Positions 8,001 through 17,258 are shown, counted from the first letter of the stretch. The stretch is DNA of 55,529 bases from Herpetosiphonaceae bacterium (GCA_036374795.1 DASUTC010000091.1:1-55529), one strand, 5' to 3'. The notes: generated by a model not told the origin, from the letters alone. A program made the numbers and translations.

Positions 8001-11000
8001 GCTTCTGGCATCGCGATCGAGTCGCCATCGGCGGCAAGGAGCCGATCGCGCGACCCATCGCTCAAAAGCGAGCGAATGATGTCGACAAAATAGCGCGCCA
8101 GCCGCTCGACCGTCGAGCGTCGGTGAAGATTGACGCTATAGGTCCAGCTCACATGGAGCTGCTGCTCAAAGATGTGTCCAACCACCTCAAAGAGCAGGTG
8201 CCGATGATTGTGCGGATCATGGGCCGGGCCGCTTGACTCCGGGGCCGGTCGGTATGGCTGATCCTCAACTCTGGCCTGGTCGATATTTCCCAGGTAGTTA
8301 AAGAGCGCCTCGGTAGGCGGCAGCGTGCGCATCGCGTCGAGAATCTCCGGGTCGTCGCTGACATAGCGCAGCACGTCGTAGCCGAAGCCACGGTTAGGAA
8401 TGCGGCCAAGCTGTTCTTTGATCGCGCGCACCATCTGCTCAGGCGTATCCGCAGGGCTGACGCTCAAGAGCGCCCGCGTGCCGTTCGCGATCCAGCCGAC
8501 GGTGCGCGAGAGATCGATGTCGTCGAAGATTGTCGATCGACCGTGGCCCAGCAGATCGACCACGACGCCAGGAACGCCCGACCAGCGGGTAATAGCTCCC
8601 ACCATGGCGGCGACTAGGACATCTCTGATCCGAGCATCGCAGCCGGGCAACAGCTCCTTGAGCAGGATATGCGTTTCTTCAGCCGTCAGCGACACAACCA
8701 CTGACTGAGTTGAGGCTTCCGTATTCGCCGACCGACCTTCGGGATAATCGACCGGCAGCGGCGTCGCTCGCTCCCACGGCAGCGCGAGCCAGTACTCCTC
8801 CAGCTCGCGTCGCAGCGCTGGCGACTGGGCATACGCAACCAGGCGCTCGGACCAGTGTTTGAACGATGTGGTCTTGGCTGGCAGCGCGATCGCCTCGTCC
8901 CTTAGGAGCTGATGGTAGGCGGTGTAGAAATCCTCCAGCACGATCTGCATTGAGATGCCGTCGCCGACCAAATGGTGCATGATGACCTGGAGGCGCTGCG
9001 GTCGGTCTGGTCCTAGCTCAAAGAGGGCCACCCGGATCATCGGCCCGTCGCACAGGTCCAGCGTCGTGTGCAGATGGGCAGCCGTCTCCTCAATCACGGC
9101 ATGGTGCTCCACCTCCGCTCGTGTCGAGAGGTCGATCACCGTGAGCGGCACGGCCTCATCCGGGGCCGCGATGTACGGCTGCCAGTAGGGCGCGGCGACC
9201 TTGAAGCGCAGGCGAAGCGCATCGTGGTGCAGCAGAAGCTGGCGGAGCACGCGCTGGACCAGCGCCGGATCGAGGCGTCGTGGCGGTATCAGCAGCACGG
9301 CGACGTTCCAATGCTGCGGATGAGCAAAGTTCTGCTCGAAGAACCACCGCTGGATAAAGGGCATCGGGCCGATCACCAGATCTTGCTCAACAGTGGTTGC
9401 GGAGGGGCAGGCCACGCGAGCCAGCTCGGCGATCGTCTGGTGCTCAAGCACCTGCCGGGCGGTTATGTGCAGCCCGGCCTGCGCGGCTTTGGCGACGACC
9501 TGAAACCCGATCAGCGAGTCGCCGCCGAGCGCAAAGAAGTTATCATGGATGCCGACCTGATCGATGCCCAGGAGCGCCTGCCACAGCTCGGCGATCGTGC
9601 GCTCGACGGCGCTGCGGGGCGCAGCATAGCCGGTGGCTAAGGCTGGCCGGGCGTAGCGCGACTCGAAGCTGCTCGGCTGCTGCCCGCCGCTGCTGCCGCG
9701 ACCCGACCGCCGACTGGCCTGCTTGATACGGCGCGGCAGGTCACGCACCGACACCGCGATCTGGGGCAGGCCGCCGCTCGCCAGCACGCGCTGCAAGGTT
9801 TCCATGCCTTCCTGGGGCCTGATACCAGCTTCAGCCAGGGGCGCGTCAGGATGATCTGCGTGGATCGATTCGTCGCCAAACTGCCATCCATCCCAGTTGA
9901 CGCTGATCCAGCGGGCCGGGCTGATCTGACGCTGCTGATGCACAAAGAGATCCATAAAGGCGTTTGCCGCAGCATACGCGGCGAATCCCAGGCCGCCCAG
10001 GATCGACGATAACGAGGACGTGACCAGGCAAAAATCGAGATCTCTTCCGCGCAGGACACGTTCGAGCGTGAGCAGCCCATACACTTTGGGCTGGAATTGC
10101 TCCTCACCGACGCGCCGATCGGTTTGCTCAATCAGGCGCATCGCCCGCTCTCCGACGATGCCAGCCGCATGGATCACGCCATGCAGCGCGCCGTACTGGG
10201 CTTCGATGCGCTCGATGATCGCCTGCATCTGCTCCTGATCGGCCACATCCGCGCCCAGGATCAGCACCTCCGCGCCCAGCGCTTTGAGACGCTGGACCTG
10301 CGGCGTTTGTTCGTGCGCGGCACCAGCAGAGCGGCTGACCAAAATCAGCTTCGCCTGCACGGTCTGAGCCAGATATTCGGCAAGCACCAGGCCGATTGCT
10401 CCGAGGCCGCCCGTGATCAGGTAGACGCCGTGTGGCCGGAGGATGCTCGGATGTGCTAAGTCGCTTCCCGGCTGGATTGGCTCATAGACCTGTACCCAGC
10501 GCTGCTGTCCGCGATACGCCACCACCGGGTACGTCGCAGGCTGCTGCATCTCTCCGATCAGCGCATCGAGCAGGCGCGCCTCCTGCCAGGTGTTCGGCTG
10601 CGGCAGCGCTATATCGATATGTCGACATGCGATGTCGGGGTACTCCTGCGGAATGATCTTACTCAGCCCAAGCGCTGTCGCCTTCTCGGCGGCCAGCGCC
10701 TCGGTGCCCGTCACGGGCTGGCTCTGGTTCGAGACAATCTCGATGCGCGCTGCCAGCTTGCGCGTGCCCAGCGCGCGCGCCAGAAACAGCAGGCTATAAA
10801 AGCCGCGCGCTTGCGCTCGTTTGAAGGATGGCGCGTCGAGCGGCTCGGCGTCGTCCGAGGATGTCAGGCTCCAGAGATGAACGGTCGAGGTTGGCGTGAG
10901 ATCGCGGGCGGCCAGGTGATCCAGCAGCGCCGCGTACTGCTCCGGCTCCGTCGGATCGAGCATGTACGTTCGCGCGCCGGTCTGCGCGAAGCGCTGCCCG

Positions 11001-13876
11001 CAGACCACGGTGATCGGATTGTGACCGAGCTGCTCAAGGCGCTGTACCAGCCGCGCCGCGACGCCAAGCTCATCCGCGAAGACGAGCCAGCAGGCCGGAT
11101 GATCGGCGTTGGATGCCTGCGCGAGGGTCGGCTGCGCCTGCTTCCACACCGGGATATACAGCCACTGATCTGGCGCAAGCCGCTGATCGGTGGCGACGGT
11201 CGGCGCGTCCTCGGCATCGGCTGGCGCTTCCAGCCAGTAGCGGCGGCGCTCGAACGGATAGGTCGGCAGTGCAACGAGCTGGCGACGCTCATGGGCATAG
11301 CCTGCGGCCCAGTCGATCGCCACGTCCGCCAGCCACAGGTGGCCGAGCGTCTGCATCAGCAGCACGCTATCGGGCTGCTGCTCATCTGCGTGCGGCAGCG
11401 ATGAGAAGATCGTGCAGGCCGCAGGAGCAGCCTGCCGAGCCAGGTTGCGCAGCGCGCGCCCAGGACCAACCTCCAGCAGCACCGGCTTCGGTCGTCGCAC
11501 GATCTCCTGCACGCCCGCGCCGAAGCGAACCGGAGCGCGCAGGTGCCGTGCCCAGTAGTCGGGATCTTGCGCCTCGTGCTCGGTGATCCAGGTGCCGGTC
11601 ACATTCGAGATAAACGGAATGCGCGGTACACTGCGCGGTATCTGCCGCACATACTCGGCAAAGACCGCGCAGATCGGCTCGACCATCGGGGAGTGGAAGG
11701 CATGGCTGGTTGACACGGGGCGGCACCGCACGCCGTGCTCCGTCAGTCGTTGGCGCAGCGCCTCGATCGCTGCTGTCTGGCCGGAGATGACGCACTGGGT
11801 CGGGCTATTGATCGCCGCCAGCGACAGGTGCTCGTTCAGTAGCGGCTGTACGGCATCTTCGTCCAGCGCGACCACCAGCATGGCTCCTGCGGGGAGCTGC
11901 TGCATCAGCCGTCCGCGTGTGGCAATCAGCGCGACGCTATCTTCCAGCGAGAAGACTCCGGCCAGACACGCCGCCACGTATTCGCCCAGGCTATGTCCGA
12001 GCATGGCTGCCGGTCGGACGCCCCAATCCAGCCAGAGCTGGGCCAGCGCATAGCTCACGACAAACAAGGCTGGCTGTGCGATGCGCGTCTGGCTTAGCAG
12101 GCTGGCCGCCTCCGCCCGCTGATCGTCTTGCGGATAGAGCACCGCGCGCAGATCCAGGCCGAGGTGCGGCTCGAACAGCCCGGCACAGCGATCGACGCAC
12201 GCTCGGAAGCGGGCCTCGGTGCGGTACAGATCGTGTCCCATCCCGACGTACTGCGATCCCTGCCCCGGAAAGAGCCAGATGACCTCAGGGCTGCCGTCGC
12301 CGTCGACCTGGGCCGTGTCCGCTCCCGCAGGCGGTGATTCCAAACCTGCGATTGCCTCCGCACGATCGCGGCAGACCACGATGCGGCGGTGGGCAAAGCT
12401 GCGCCGTCCAACCTGCAACGTGTAGGCCACATCGGCAAGATTCACGTAGGGCGTGGCCTTGAGCCACGTCCGCAGATTCGCGGTCGCCGCATCAAGCGCC
12501 GTCTCGGTTTTGGCCGAGAGCAGCAGGAGTTGCACGGGCCGCGACGGCCCCGACTCCTCGACCGGCGGCGCTTCTTCGAGGATGACGTGGGCATTCGTGC
12601 CGCCCATGCCAAACGAGCTGACTCCGGCGCGGCGCGGGTGATCGCCGCGGGTCCAGTCCGTCAACGCGGTGCTGACGCGAAACGGTGTTGCGGCAAAATC
12701 GATCTGTGGATTGGGCTGCTGAAAATGTAGGCTCGGCGGAAGCTGCCGGTGCTGGAGCATCAGCGCGGTTTTGATCAGTCCGGCCACGCCCGCGGCTGCG
12801 TCCAGGTGTCCGATATTGGTCTTGACCGATCCCAGGGCGCAGCGTGGGCCGGTGCCGCTGCGCGCTCCAAATGCCAGCGCGAGCGCCTTGACCTCGATCG
12901 GATCGCCGAGCGGCGTGCCCGTGCCGTGCGCCTCGACATAATCGATCGTATCGGGCGTGACATCCGCGAGCGCCAGCGCATCGCGGATCGCCTGCGCCTG
13001 CCCGTGTACGCTGGGCGCGGTAAACCCGACTTTCTGCCCACCGTCGTTGTTGATCGCCGAGCCACGGATCACGGCGTAGATCTGGTCGCGGCTCGTGATG
13101 GCGTCTGCCAGCCGCTTGAGCACCACGACGCCCACGCCGTTGCCGCCGACGGTTCCCTGTGCCTGGGCGTCGAAGGCCCGACAATGCCCGTCCGGTGAGA
13201 GAATGCTGCCATCCTGATAGTGATAGCCGGTCGTCTGTGGCACCTGGATCGCCACACCGCCCGCCAGCGCCAGGTCGCTCTCGCCGTTGAGCAGGCTCTG
13301 GCAGGCCAGATGCACCGCGACCAGCGAGGTCGAGCAGGCGGTTTGTACGGTCATGCTTGGGCCGGTCAGGTGCAGCTTATACGAAACCAGGGTCGACAGA
13401 AAATCTCGATCGTTGCTCAGCGTCGCTTGAATATTAGCAAACGCGGCGTGGCGCTGGGGATGAGCCAGCAGATGGTGCAGCAGGTAGCTGTTGAGCTTCT
13501 CGCCGGCATAGACCGCGATCCGGGTGGCGGCAGGCGCGGCGGAGTAGCCCGATCGCTCAAGCGCTTCCCAGGCGCACTCCAGAAAGAGGCGATGCTGCGG
13601 ATCGGTCAGCTCAGCCTCGCGCGGCGGCATGTCGAAGAAGGCGGCATCGAAGCGGTCGATGTCCGAGAGGAGGCCGCCAGCCGGGACGAAGCTGGGATCG
13701 ACGCGCTGCGCTGGCGAAACGCCCGCCGCATCCAGCTCGGCCTCGGAGAAGCGCGCGATCGACTCGACGCCGCCGCTCAGGTTCTGCCAGAACTGCTCCA
13801 GCGTGGACGCGCCGGGAAACCGGCCAGCCATGCCAATAATCGCAACACCGTAGTCGAAGAGATCGGGCTTATTCAT
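5063..13876 (-). CDS. Terminal PKS module with three tandem epimerization-family domains: KS-AT-KR-ACP-E*-E*-E*
   Basis: A protein of about 2937 residues. KS (~10-430) has TACSTS near 177, EAHGTGTPLGDP and KTNIGH. AT (~530-840) has GHSLGEY (~628) and HAFH (~725), typical of malonyl-CoA selection. KR (~930-1370) has GGLGAIG (~1153) and YAAAN. ACP has LGGDSL (~1452). Three condensation-superfamily domains of epimerase subtype follow: E1 ~1495-1940 (HHLVGDG), E2 ~2000-2430 (HHLVTDA), E3 ~2490-2930 (HHLAADG), each with an E-type SRTVGW motif. The catalytic Glu of the epimerase EGHGRE motif is Leu, Thr and Gln respectively, so canonical epimerization is unlikely. There is no thioesterase or reductase. 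The ATG at 13876 overlaps the preceding stop by 8 bases and has GAGGAG about nine bases upstream; an in-frame extension to 13978 lies inside the previous gene. It adds the last C2 unit as a beta-hydroxy thioester. Confidence 0.9.
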   Translation of the reverse strand: MNKPDLFDYGVAIIGMAGRFPGASTLEQFWQNLSGGVESIARFSEAELDAAGVSPAQRVDPSFVPAGGLLSDIDRFDAAFFDMPPREAELTDPQHRLFLECAWEALERSGYSAAPAATRIAVYAGEKLNSYLLHHLLAHPQRHAAFANIQATLSNDRDFLSTLVSYKLHLTGPSMTVQTACSTSLVAVHLACQSLLNGESDLALAGGVAIQVPQTTGYHYQDGSILSPDGHCRAFDAQAQGTVGGNGVGVVVLKRLADAITSRDQIYAVIRGSAINNDGGQKVGFTAPSVHGQAQAIRDALALADVTPDTIDYVEAHGTGTPLGDPIEVKALALAFGARSGTGPRCALGSVKTNIGHLDAAAGVAGLIKTALMLQHRQLPPSLHFQQPNPQIDFAATPFRVSTALTDWTRGDHPRRAGVSSFGMGGTNAHVILEEAPPVEESGPSRPVQLLLLSAKTETALDAATANLRTWLKATPYVNLADVAYTLQVGRRSFAHRRIVVCRDRAEAIAGLESPPAGADTAQVDGDGSPEVIWLFPGQGSQYVGMGHDLYRTEARFRACVDRCAGLFEPHLGLDLRAVLYPQDDQRAEAASLLSQTRIAQPALFVVSYALAQLWLDWGVRPAAMLGHSLGEYVAACLAGVFSLEDSVALIATRGRLMQQLPAGAMLVVALDEDAVQPLLNEHLSLAAINSPTQCVISGQTAAIEALRQRLTEHGVRCRPVSTSHAFHSPMVEPICAVFAEYVRQIPRSVPRIPFISNVTGTWITEHEAQDPDYWARHLRAPVRFGAGVQEIVRRPKPVLLEVGPGRALRNLARQAAPAACTIFSSLPHADEQQPDSVLLMQTLGHLWLADVAIDWAAGYAHERRQLVALPTYPFERRRYWLEAPADAEDAPTVATDQRLAPDQWLYIPVWKQAQPTLAQASNADHPACWLVFADELGVAARLVQRLEQLGHNPITVVCGQRFAQTGARTYMLDPTEPEQYAALLDHLAARDLTPTSTVHLWSLTSSDDAEPLDAPSFKRAQARGFYSLLFLARALGTRKLAARIEIVSNQSQPVTGTEALAAEKATALGLSKIIPQEYPDIACRHIDIALPQPNTWQEARLLDALIGEMQQPATYPVVAYRGQQRWVQVYEPIQPGSDLAHPSILRPHGVYLITGGLGAIGLVLAEYLAQTVQAKLILVSRSAGAAHEQTPQVQRLKALGAEVLILGADVADQEQMQAIIERIEAQYGALHGVIHAAGIVGERAMRLIEQTDRRVGEEQFQPKVYGLLTLERVLRGRDLDFCLVTSSLSSILGGLGFAAYAAANAFMDLFVHQQRQISPARWISVNWDGWQFGDESIHADHPDAPLAEAGIRPQEGMETLQRVLASGGLPQIAVSVRDLPRRIKQASRRSGRGSSGGQQPSSFESRYARPALATGYAAPRSAVERTIAELWQALLGIDQVGIHDNFFALGGDSLIGFQVVAKAAQAGLHITARQVLEHQTIAELARVACPSATTVEQDLVIGPMPFIQRWFFEQNFAHPQHWNVAVLLIPPRRLDPALVQRVLRQLLLHHDALRLRFKVAAPYWQPYIAAPDEAVPLTVIDLSTRAEVEHHAVIEETAAHLHTTLDLCDGPMIRVALFELGPDRPQRLQVIMHHLVGDGISMQIVLEDFYTAYHQLLRDEAIALPAKTTSFKHWSERLVAYAQSPALRRELEEYWLALPWERATPLPVDYPEGRSANTEASTQSVVVSLTAEETHILLKELLPGCDARIRDVLVAAMVGAITRWSGVPGVVVDLLGHGRSTIFDDIDLSRTVGWIANGTRALLSVSPADTPEQMVRAIKEQLGRIPNRGFGYDVLRYVSDDPEILDAMRTLPPTEALFNYLGNIDQARVEDQPYRPAPESSGPAHDPHNHRHLLFEVVGHIFEQQLHVSWTYSVNLHRRSTVERLARYFVDIIRSLLSDGSRDRLLAADGDSIAMPEAIPATRRGRLEPADDAPRPSDAAASFTCGKPIDPALMQRAAQGIVTGPVPLMPRQHWFFEDWWRVQVPQHYFIPTLLELESAVDAALLEQALSHLLLHHDALRMRFERTASGWRQYIAGVDEAVPFSTIDLSTIRQEEQEAAFQAAISEIEVSLDLSNGPLIRLILFDLGPVTPQRLLLMIHHLVTDAHSQRIVLEDLQTAYLHLSQGMPVRLPAKTTSLQQWAERLTEYAHSEALRHEAAYWLGLPWSEVSRLLPELPPVETERWIERRVSLGGAETDRLLAGARSGDLQVEDLLLAALTLAFMQWTDVRVLLVDVTHYGREAIFDDLDISRTVGWFTTHTPRLFDLRDARDLGHAVRLVKEQGRLNPHRGFDHNVLHHLNTDPDISTRLRALPQPEIIFLYHGRIMSGEGYRRFSKRSLIRSFLPFPGAGTGKQNIVPRVLHVSAHIGEGQLQCGLLYMERVAIIEQVAQSFLQVLADIVRHLSPLEQRSTDDHGFRSGDDALLDLQHAAPAQQAVLAAATAIDAEQRVHAVAEEIPVTRRGWLENNFDSPHHWNVAACFTVNELIDPALMRRAVQHVMAHHDALRLRFHNTPQGWRAFIAPPGDLPFSVVDLSDVADAARGQAITAAATELQRSLDLQHGPVLRVAAFVCGSTAPGRLLIIVHHLAADGISFQILLHDLERAYQQLRRGETIALPAQTASFKAWSERVVDYVRSPALTQQVPYWLGRPWTEVRRLPVDFPEGQSANIEGATRTLRTSLSIQETQALLQTVAASYNVQIRELVLTGIGLALADWTEHPVHLICVQGHGRQIGLDSIDLSRTVGWLATATRLVLDLRGVTTAASALETTQRQWRAIPNHGWGYDWLLNLSDDAIKRQMRALPPAEIVLNYLGRIDQSMSMSSSFGLAPESYGPTRSTQCQRPWLFEVIGSIQGKQLHLDWCYCPSLHRASTVERLAKSCLDAMRRLIEQADATEHQIV
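7866..8030 (-). repeat. Partial duplicate of an E-domain N-terminus in the E1-E2 linker (matches about 6276-6410)
   Basis: The linker between E1 and E2 encodes IPATRRGRLEP...IDPALMQRA. It matches the start of E3, IPVTRRGWLEN...IDPALMRRA, both in protein and in DNA (shared run gcgcgggatcgatc). A second, unrelated-looking E-domain start (PLMPRQHWFFEDWW) follows it. The linker therefore looks like the broken N-terminal end of one E copy left behind by unequal recombination. Confidence 0.6.
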
Positions 13877-16800
13877 GCTTGGACGGCTCCTCATTCCGCG
13901 CTGCCTGGATGCGCTGTCGCTGAAGCTGCTGTCGCTGGCGGGCGGAGCGGATCGACTCGGCGCGCGTGGCGGAGTCACCCGACGGCGCAGCGCTATCCTG
14001 GGGCGGCCTCAGGGACTCGGCAAACGATCGGATCGTTGGATGCTGAAACACGTCGATCATCGACACGGGCTGCGGCAGGGCCGCTTGCAGCCTGCGGTGC
14101 AGATGAACCGCCAGCAGCGATGTGCCGCCCACATCGAAGAAGTTGTCGTCGATGCCCAGCCGCTCAAGCTGAAGCACCTCCTGCCAGATCGCCAGGATCG
14201 TCCGCTCCGTCTCCGTCTGCGGCGCGATGTACGCCGTATCAAGGCGCGGGCGGCTCGTGGTCGGCGCGGGCAGCGCGTGCCGATCGACCTTGCCGCTGGG
14301 CGTCAGGGGCAGCGCCGCAAGCTCGACGATCGTCGAGGGCAGCATGTACTCCGGCAGCTCGGCGCGCATGAGCTGGCGCAGCCGATCCACGGCAAGCTGC
14401 TGCTCCGGCACGAGCACGACATAGGCGACCAGACGCTGCTCGGCGGGCGGATCGTGACGCGCCACGACCACCACCTGCTGAACGGCGGGATGCTGGCTGA
14501 TGACCGTCTCGATCTCCTGCGGCTCGACGCGGAAGCCGCGCAGCTTGACCTGCTGATCGATCCGGCCTAGAAACTCCAGCGTGCCGTCAGCGCGATACCG
14601 ACCCAGGTCGCCCGTCTTGTACAGCCGCGTGCCGGCTGCGCCGAACGGGTTGGGGATGAAGCGCTCGGCGGTCAAGGCGGGCTGGTTGAGGTAGCCACGC
14701 GCCAGACCAATCCCGCCGAGACAGATCTCGCCCGGAGTCCCAAGCGCCACGGGATTGGCGAGGCGGTCGAGCAGGTACACCTGCACGTTGTCGATCGGAC
14801 GGCCAAGCACGGCTCTGCGCGGCGGCGGATCGTAGCGCGCGATCGTGGCGCAGACGGTGCCCTCGGTTGGACCATAGGCATTCAGGAGATGACGGCCAGC
14901 CGACCAGCGCGCGGCCAGATCGGTCGGGCAGACCTCGCCCGCGACGATCAGCGTCTTGAGCGCGGGCAGCGGCTCGTGCGGCAGCAGGGCCAGCACCGAG
15001 GGCGGCAGCGTCGCCGTCGTAATCGCCTGGTCGCGCAAGAGCTGCGCGAGCGCCGGGCCGGGAATCCGACTGTGCGACGGCATCAGCGTGAGCGTCGCGC
15101 CCGCCAGGAGCGCCATGCAGATCTCGGACACTGCCGCGTCGAAGCTGAGCGACGCAAACTGAAGCACGCGGCTGCTCGGCTCGACCCCGAACGCTTGAAT
15201 CTGGGCGGCGGCCAGATTGAAGAGGCCGCGATGCGTCACTTGCACGCCCTTGGGCCTGCCGGTCGAGCCGGAGGTGTAGATCACGTAGGCCAGGTTGTCC
15301 ATCGTTACGGCGCATGGCGGATTCGACGGGCTGTGCTGCGCCAGCGCCGTCTGCGCTCGATCCAGGCAGATGATCCGTGGCCCCTGATCCGGCAGCATCG
15401 CGGCGTGCTGCGTATGAGTCAGGATCAGCGGCAGGCGTGTATCCGCGATCATATGTGCCAGGCGCTGAGCGGGGTAGGTCGGGTCCAGCGGCACGAACGC
15501 GCCGCCAGCTTTGAGCACTGCCAGCACCGCGACGAGCATATCCAGCGACGACTCAAGACAGATGCCAACCAGCGTCTCCGGCCCGATCCCCATCTGGCGC
15601 AGCTCGTGCGCTAGGCGGTTGGCGCGCTGGTTGAGCGTCTGATACGTCAGGCGCTCATCGGCAAACGTCGCGGCAATCGCCTGCGGCTGTCGATCGGCGA
15701 TGGCCTCGAAGACGGACTGGATCACGGTGGTAGCGCGGCCAGCGACATCCGTCGCGTTCCAATCGTACACAAGCTGCCGGTACTCGGCATCGCTCAGGCA
15801 GGCGTAGTCCATGATCGGACGATCGGGATCGCGGAGCACGGAGCGCAGCAGCAGCTCAAGATGCGCGACCATCCCCGCAACGGTGGCCGGATCGAAGAGG
15901 TCCGTATTGTACTCAAGCTCGCCTTGCAGCGCCGTGGCCGTGCGCTCAAGCGACAGGGTTAGATCGAATTTGGCGGGCGAGGTGTCGATCTGCATCGTCC
16001 GCAAGGTCAGATCCGCAACCCGGAGCGTGACGTTCGGAGCATTCTTGATCACCAGCGCGGCCTGAAAGAGCGGGTTGCGGCTCAGATCGCGGGTGGGCTG
16101 GAGCTCCTCAACCAGCCGCTCGAAGGGTAGATCCTGATGGGCATAGGCCTGGAGGCAGACCTCGCGGACGCGACGCAGCAGCGCGCGGAACGTCGGATTG
16201 CCTGACAGGTCGGTGCGCAGCACGAGCATGTTGACGAAGAAGCCGATCAGCGGCTCGAACTCGGCGCGCGTGCGATTCGCGATAGCCGTGCCGACGACAA
16301 TGTCGTCCTGGCGGGTGTAGCGGTGGAGCAGCGTTTGAAACGCCGCGAGGACGACCATAAAGAGCGTCGCGGTTTCCTGCTGTGCCAGCGCGTCGATCGG
16401 GTCGGCGATCGACGCATCGAGCACGACGGGATGCCGCGCGCCGGAGAATGTCTGAATCGCCGGACGCGGACGGTCGGTGGGCAATGCCAGCGTCGGCAGG
16501 GGCGGGCGAAGCTGCTGCCGCCAGTAGTCGAGGTGCTGCTCCAGCACGGCTCCCTGCATGGAGCGCCGCTGCCAGATCGCAAAGTCGGCGTATTGCAGCG
16601 GCAGCGGGGTACTCACCTGGCCCAGCGGCGCGGCCTTCCCGGCGCGCCGTGCCTCGTAGAGCGTTACCAGCTCACGCATGAACACGCCAATCGACCAGCC
16701 ATCGGAGATGATGTGGTGCATCGTCAGCAGCAGCTTATGGTCGTCTGCGGCGAGGCGCAGCAGCACGACACGCAGCAGCGGCCCCTGGGCCAGATCGAAC

Positions 16801-17258
16801 GGGCGCTGCGCTTCCGCGACCGCGTGGCGTCGCACCTGCTCGTCGCGCTGCTCCGCCGGGAAGAGCTGCATATCGATCACCGGCACGTCGATGCTCAGCG
16901 CGGGGCTGATGATCTGCACCGGACGGTTCTCAACAACCGTGAAGGTCGTCCGCAGCGCCTCGTGACGACGGATCACCTCGTCGAGACTCAGGCGAAAGAT
17001 CGTCACGTCGAGCGGGCCTTCGAGATGCGCCGCGACCGGCAGATTGTAGAAGGCCGTCTGCGGCACGAGCTGGTCGAGAAACCACAGGCGGCGCTGCGCA
17101 AACGACAGCTCAATCCCGTTTGGGTCGCGCTCCTGCGGCCCGACGAGCGGTTGCCGGGCGGGCCGCAGGGCCATCAATTGTTGAAACAGCCGCCCGTGCT
17201 CTTCGGGCGACAGATCTGCAATCTGTTTGGAACGATCTGTCATAACCCTGTGACTCAT
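13869..17258 (-). CDS. NRPS module C-A-PCP, predicted aromatic residue (Tyr/Phe-like)
   Basis: A protein of 1129 residues. The C domain (~45-470) is LCL-like, with FAQRRLWFLDQL and HHIISDG (~182). The A domain (~500-985) has YTSGSTGRPKG (~667) and A10 PSGKVDR. Aligning its pocket to GrsA by eye gives D-A-S-T-I-A-A-V-C-K, that is the GrsA phenylalanine code with Trp239 changed to Ser, which enlarges the pocket and fits Tyr or another para-substituted aromatic. The PCP has the slightly unusual VGGTSL (~1044) instead of LGGHSL. GGGGAGG lies two bases before ATG 17258, rather close; a second ATG is five codons in. It lies 28 bases after the preceding NRPS gene and overlaps the next by 8. A short Gln/Arg-rich C-terminal tail may dock to the KS of the terminal protein. 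Confidence 0.9.
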   Translation of the reverse strand: MSHRVMTDRSKQIADLSPEEHGRLFQQLMALRPARQPLVGPQERDPNGIELSFAQRRLWFLDQLVPQTAFYNLPVAAHLEGPLDVTIFRLSLDEVIRRHEALRTTFTVVENRPVQIISPALSIDVPVIDMQLFPAEQRDEQVRRHAVAEAQRPFDLAQGPLLRVVLLRLAADDHKLLLTMHHIISDGWSIGVFMRELVTLYEARRAGKAAPLGQVSTPLPLQYADFAIWQRRSMQGAVLEQHLDYWRQQLRPPLPTLALPTDRPRPAIQTFSGARHPVVLDASIADPIDALAQQETATLFMVVLAAFQTLLHRYTRQDDIVVGTAIANRTRAEFEPLIGFFVNMLVLRTDLSGNPTFRALLRRVREVCLQAYAHQDLPFERLVEELQPTRDLSRNPLFQAALVIKNAPNVTLRVADLTLRTMQIDTSPAKFDLTLSLERTATALQGELEYNTDLFDPATVAGMVAHLELLLRSVLRDPDRPIMDYACLSDAEYRQLVYDWNATDVAGRATTVIQSVFEAIADRQPQAIAATFADERLTYQTLNQRANRLAHELRQMGIGPETLVGICLESSLDMLVAVLAVLKAGGAFVPLDPTYPAQRLAHMIADTRLPLILTHTQHAAMLPDQGPRIICLDRAQTALAQHSPSNPPCAVTMDNLAYVIYTSGSTGRPKGVQVTHRGLFNLAAAQIQAFGVEPSSRVLQFASLSFDAAVSEICMALLAGATLTLMPSHSRIPGPALAQLLRDQAITTATLPPSVLALLPHEPLPALKTLIVAGEVCPTDLAARWSAGRHLLNAYGPTEGTVCATIARYDPPPRRAVLGRPIDNVQVYLLDRLANPVALGTPGEICLGGIGLARGYLNQPALTAERFIPNPFGAAGTRLYKTGDLGRYRADGTLEFLGRIDQQVKLRGFRVEPQEIETVISQHPAVQQVVVVARHDPPAEQRLVAYVVLVPEQQLAVDRLRQLMRAELPEYMLPSTIVELAALPLTPSGKVDRHALPAPTTSRPRLDTAYIAPQTETERTILAIWQEVLQLERLGIDDNFFDVGGTSLLAVHLHRRLQAALPQPVSMIDVFQHPTIRSFAESLRPPQDSAAPSGDSATRAESIRSARQRQQLQRQRIQAARNEEPSKHE

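Noticed and set aside
5063-9400. Reading the three E-type domains as working epimerases that set the configuration of the last unit
   Set aside because: The EGHGRE glutamate is replaced in all three, the preceding carrier is a PKS ACP with no amino acid, and one E domain per carrier is the rule.
13877-13978. Longer N-terminus for the terminal PKS protein
   Set aside because: The extra ~34 residues lie wholly inside the preceding NRPS gene and are low-complexity. The ATG at 13876 has a good ribosome site and the normal KS start.
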